Shown here piece by piece: positions 19,855 through 20,614 of a stretch of DNA of 20,614 nt. The stretch is taken from NCBI GenBank assembly GCA_000320545.1, contig ADNK01000467.1:1-20614 (forward strand), read 5' to 3'. The notes under the pieces were generated by a model. The model saw only the letters and a program-made list of their open reading frames with translations, had not been told where the DNA came from and searched no databases. Origin of the DNA: Bigelowiella natans CCMP2755. Its lineage: Eukaryota > Cercozoa > Chlorarachniophyceae. A program made the position numbers and the translations under genes. Numbering within the stretch: position 1 is the stretch's first letter; each line of letters opens with the position of its first letter.

Positions 19855-20614
19855 TTTCCTCATCTCTCTCCCCCTCTCTCGAATGCCACGGGACATCTTC
19901 CGGCAATATCGGCATGATATTGCATGGTTGTTGTCTCTCGCGCTCTTTGTAGTGATGATGAGCCTGGTAGATATAAGCAGAAATAGTAGTACACGAACGC
20001 AGTATTAGTAGCAGCGGCAGGTTTTGTTTTCACCTTTCATTGAATCATGAACCACAACGACGACGTCGACGATGATGATGATGATGATGATGATAACTTT
20101 CCTCATTTTATGCATCAATCGTGCAGGAGCGGTGTCCTCACCCTCGCTGAAACCCTTTATGGCTTCGATTGTTACTGTATTGAGTTGCAGATGAAAATGC
20201 TGGTGTTTGTTGTTTGTGCTGCTGTTGTTGTGCTTGTTGTTTCTGTTGTGTGCACAGGTCCGCGCTGTCAAAAAATCCGTGGTTTGGATCGTTAGCAAGA
20301 GGATGTACCGAAAGTAGGAAGGGCGTCGGTGGATGTGTATTTAAGTGTTTGTGTGTGTGTGTGTGTGTGTGCATAAATATTATCATCCTTATCATCATGT
20401 GCTCATATCGTCACACATCATCATTCATCATCATCATCGTCATCATCATCATCATCATTCATCATCATCATCATCATCATCATCATTCATCATCATCATC
20501 ATCTACAACACCAATCTTCCAGGGTGCTAGGTGTGAGCATGACTACCTTCAACGACGACGTGTTCCGCGACCTCGCCCGATTATTTAGCTGTGCGAGAGA
20601 GGAAGGGGTTTCAC
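18270..20614 (+). CDS. Cyclic-nucleotide-binding protein (PKA-R/PKG-like), 5' part, 8 exons, continues beyond window
   Basis: Exons: 18270-18347, 18412-18480, 18694-18765, 19174-19221, 19397-19445, 19757-19815, 20258-20313 and 20523-20614 (partial). All are GT-AG with agreeing phases; 174 residues lie in the window. After a basic stretch (KKKKTRRTVKSIS, residues 30-42) comes a cNMP-binding domain: YEIGEQPITQGDIGDCLYIV, SGGFDVFI, then the phosphate-binding cassette FGEVALMYNMPRKAT with E113 and R122, and VRAVKKSVVWIVSKRMYRKV leading to the C-terminal helices. E113 and R122 are the ribose- and phosphate-contacting residues of the family. Residue 123, after the Arg, is Lys, where cAMP sites usually have Ala and cGMP sites Thr. 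The basic segment sits where PKA regulatory subunits carry their inhibitor sequence. A second cNMP domain or a kinase domain may follow outside the window. An exon before 18270 is possible (acceptor-like GAATAG at 18258-18263). Confidence 0.85.
19678..19850 (+). repeat. (CA)n-(TA)n and (TC)n tracts around a cNMP-domain exon
   Basis: A CA-then-TA compound tract (about 19678-19748) precedes exon 19757-19815. The next intron begins GTATCTCTCTCTC, with TC repeats to about 19850. Confidence 0.95.
20400..20501 (+). repeat. (CAT)n microsatellite before the last visible exon
   Basis: An interrupted CAT/TCA tract fills the intron 20314-20522 up to about 20 nt before the CAG acceptor. Confidence 0.92.

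Noticed and set aside
20400-20501. Regular CAT repeats resembling an array
   Set aside because: Simple trinucleotide microsatellite with no spacers; not a CRISPR array.
1-20614. tRNA, rRNA, transposon ends or inserted viral genes
   Set aside because: No cloverleaf, rRNA core, transposase, reverse transcriptase or long terminal repeat was recognised on either strand.

Overview
This window is nuclear DNA from an intron-rich, microsatellite-rich eukaryote, most likely a protist or alga; I cannot place it more closely. The evidence is spliceosomal genes on both strands, GT-AG introns, short exons (about 100 nt on average in the largest gene), and dense di- and trinucleotide repeats and C/G homopolymers confined almost wholly to introns and intergenic DNA. 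There are no operons, ribosome binding sites, CRISPR arrays or insertion sequences. Gene models were built by hand from splice sites, reading phase and protein-family motifs. In the four main models every exon-exon phase agrees.

Layout from left to right: (1) minus strand, 113-2742, a 4-exon ankyrin-repeat protein of 653 aa. (2) Minus strand, 2836-3339, a small single-pass membrane protein with a less certain model. (3) Plus strand, 3614-13239, a 32-exon gene for a 1109-aa protein. It joins a RanBP2/NZF zinc finger, an E2-type ubiquitin-conjugating (UBC) domain with a Cys but no HPN motif, a helical middle, three C2HC zinc fingers, a coiled coil and a C-terminal DUF3626-like domain. (4) 13240-14148, the convergent intergenic stretch. 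(5) Minus strand, 14149-17330, a 7-exon 2-oxoglutarate/Fe(II) prolyl 4-hydroxylase fused to two VHL-beta-like domains. A run of 14 Gs puts the second VHL-like domain out of frame. (6) 17331-18269, the divergent intergenic stretch. (7) Plus strand, 18270 to the window end, the start of a cyclic-nucleotide-binding protein related to PKA regulatory subunits or PKG; it runs off the window.

The most interesting content is two multidomain fusions lying tail to tail. One joins a hydroxylase that would make hydroxyproline to domains resembling the VHL hydroxyproline reader. The other joins a ubiquitin-binding finger and an E2-like domain to DUF3626, whose motifs I read as possibly ADP-ribosyltransferase-like. 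VHL in animals works in ubiquitin ligation, so a functional link is tempting, but adjacency in a eukaryote is weak evidence.

A second theme is genome architecture. Many introns begin with a microsatellite that includes or closely follows the 5' splice site, and C-homopolymers lie on the sense strand just before many acceptors.
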